In this document: positions 63,976-64,000 of the stretch, piece by piece
Layout of the letters: every line of letters starts with the position of its first letter
How positions within the stretch are numbered: the stretch's first letter is position 1
NCBI RefSeq assembly: GCF_900323885.1
Contig: NZ_OOHJ01000036.1
Span: 88,288 to 152,287, forward strand
DNA: 64,000 nt
Direction of reading: 5' to 3'
From: [Actinomadura] parvosata subsp. kistnae
Lineage (GTDB): Bacteria > Actinomycetota > Actinomycetes > Streptosporangiales > Streptosporangiaceae
Notes under the pieces: model-generated
Databases searched by the model: none
The model's input: only the letters and a program-made list of their open reading frames with translations
Told to the model about the DNA's origin: nothing
Made by a program: the position numbers and the translations under genes

Positions 63976-64000
63976 CCAGCGCCCCCAGGCGGGGCGGGGG

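Overview
This window is about 64 kb of very GC-rich DNA. Coding is dense, GTG starts are common, several short operons overlap as ATGA, and many lipoprotein and membrane genes are present. Together with a divergent second EF-Tu (tuf3 type), maltose-type ABC genes beside a pullulanase, PucR, LuxR and XRE regulators, a VAO-type flavin oxidase and a cytochrome P450, this points to the chromosome of a filamentous actinomycete, probably Streptosporangiales or Streptomyces-like. That placement is an inference. I see no tRNA, rRNA, CRISPR array, phage module or transposase.

Layout. 1-7.7 kb (minus): a peptide-utilisation block with an S9 peptidase, a serine beta-lactamase-like hydrolase, a PucR regulator, a peptide-binding lipoprotein and dipeptide permeases running off the left edge. 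7.9-10.6 kb (plus): UDP-sugar dehydrogenase and tuf3, closed by a strong terminator. 10.6-20.9 kb: beta-galactosidase, an M20 amidohydrolase, a metal-dependent amidohydrolase, a large secreted phosphodiester glycosidase/metallophosphatase fusion with a PHO-box-like promoter, and a divergent P450. 20.9-29.4 kb: a membrane alpha/beta hydrolase, malE-malF-malG-like genes, and divergently pulA. 29.5-32.6 kb: an unknown protein, a VIT-family metal transporter, a LysE exporter, a cupin and a YtfJ-like protein. 32.7-39.3 kb: zwf-pgi, divergent from xfp-ackA, a central-carbon node pairing the pentose-phosphate entry with the phosphoketolase shunt. 39.3-41.7 kb: PAS histidine kinase, RsbW-like ATPase and LuxR response regulator. 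42.2-46.7 kb: a KhtT/KhtU-like K+/H+ antiporter, a pentapeptide-repeat protein, a repeat-containing membrane protein and a 39-residue membrane peptide. 46.7-52.1 kb: XRE regulator, flavin reductase, aldo/keto reductase, nucleotidyltransferase-like protein, CopC-like protein with a membrane partner, and a small unknown. 52.1-58.9 kb (minus): a redox cluster of unknown product (301-aa unknown, 84-aa unknown, VAO-type flavin oxidase, MFS exporter, FAD monooxygenase, fatty-acid desaturase). 59.2-64 kb: a sialidase-like secreted protein, a PRC-barrel/DUF2382 protein, a DUF4142 lipoprotein and an alpha/beta hydrolase with altered catalytic residues.

Two patterns cut across the window. First, four genes (PucR regulator, S9 peptidase, membrane hydrolase, nucleotidyltransferase) are each split by one apparent frameshift, and all four fit the loss of a single base in G/C-rich sequence. 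This looks more like assembly indels than four independent pseudogenes. Second, short tandem repeats are frequent. Two arrays (33 bp and 19 bp) begin over a gene's stop codon and carry copies of it downstream, a third lies just after another stop codon, and others expand inside coding sequence (39, 21 and 12 bp units).
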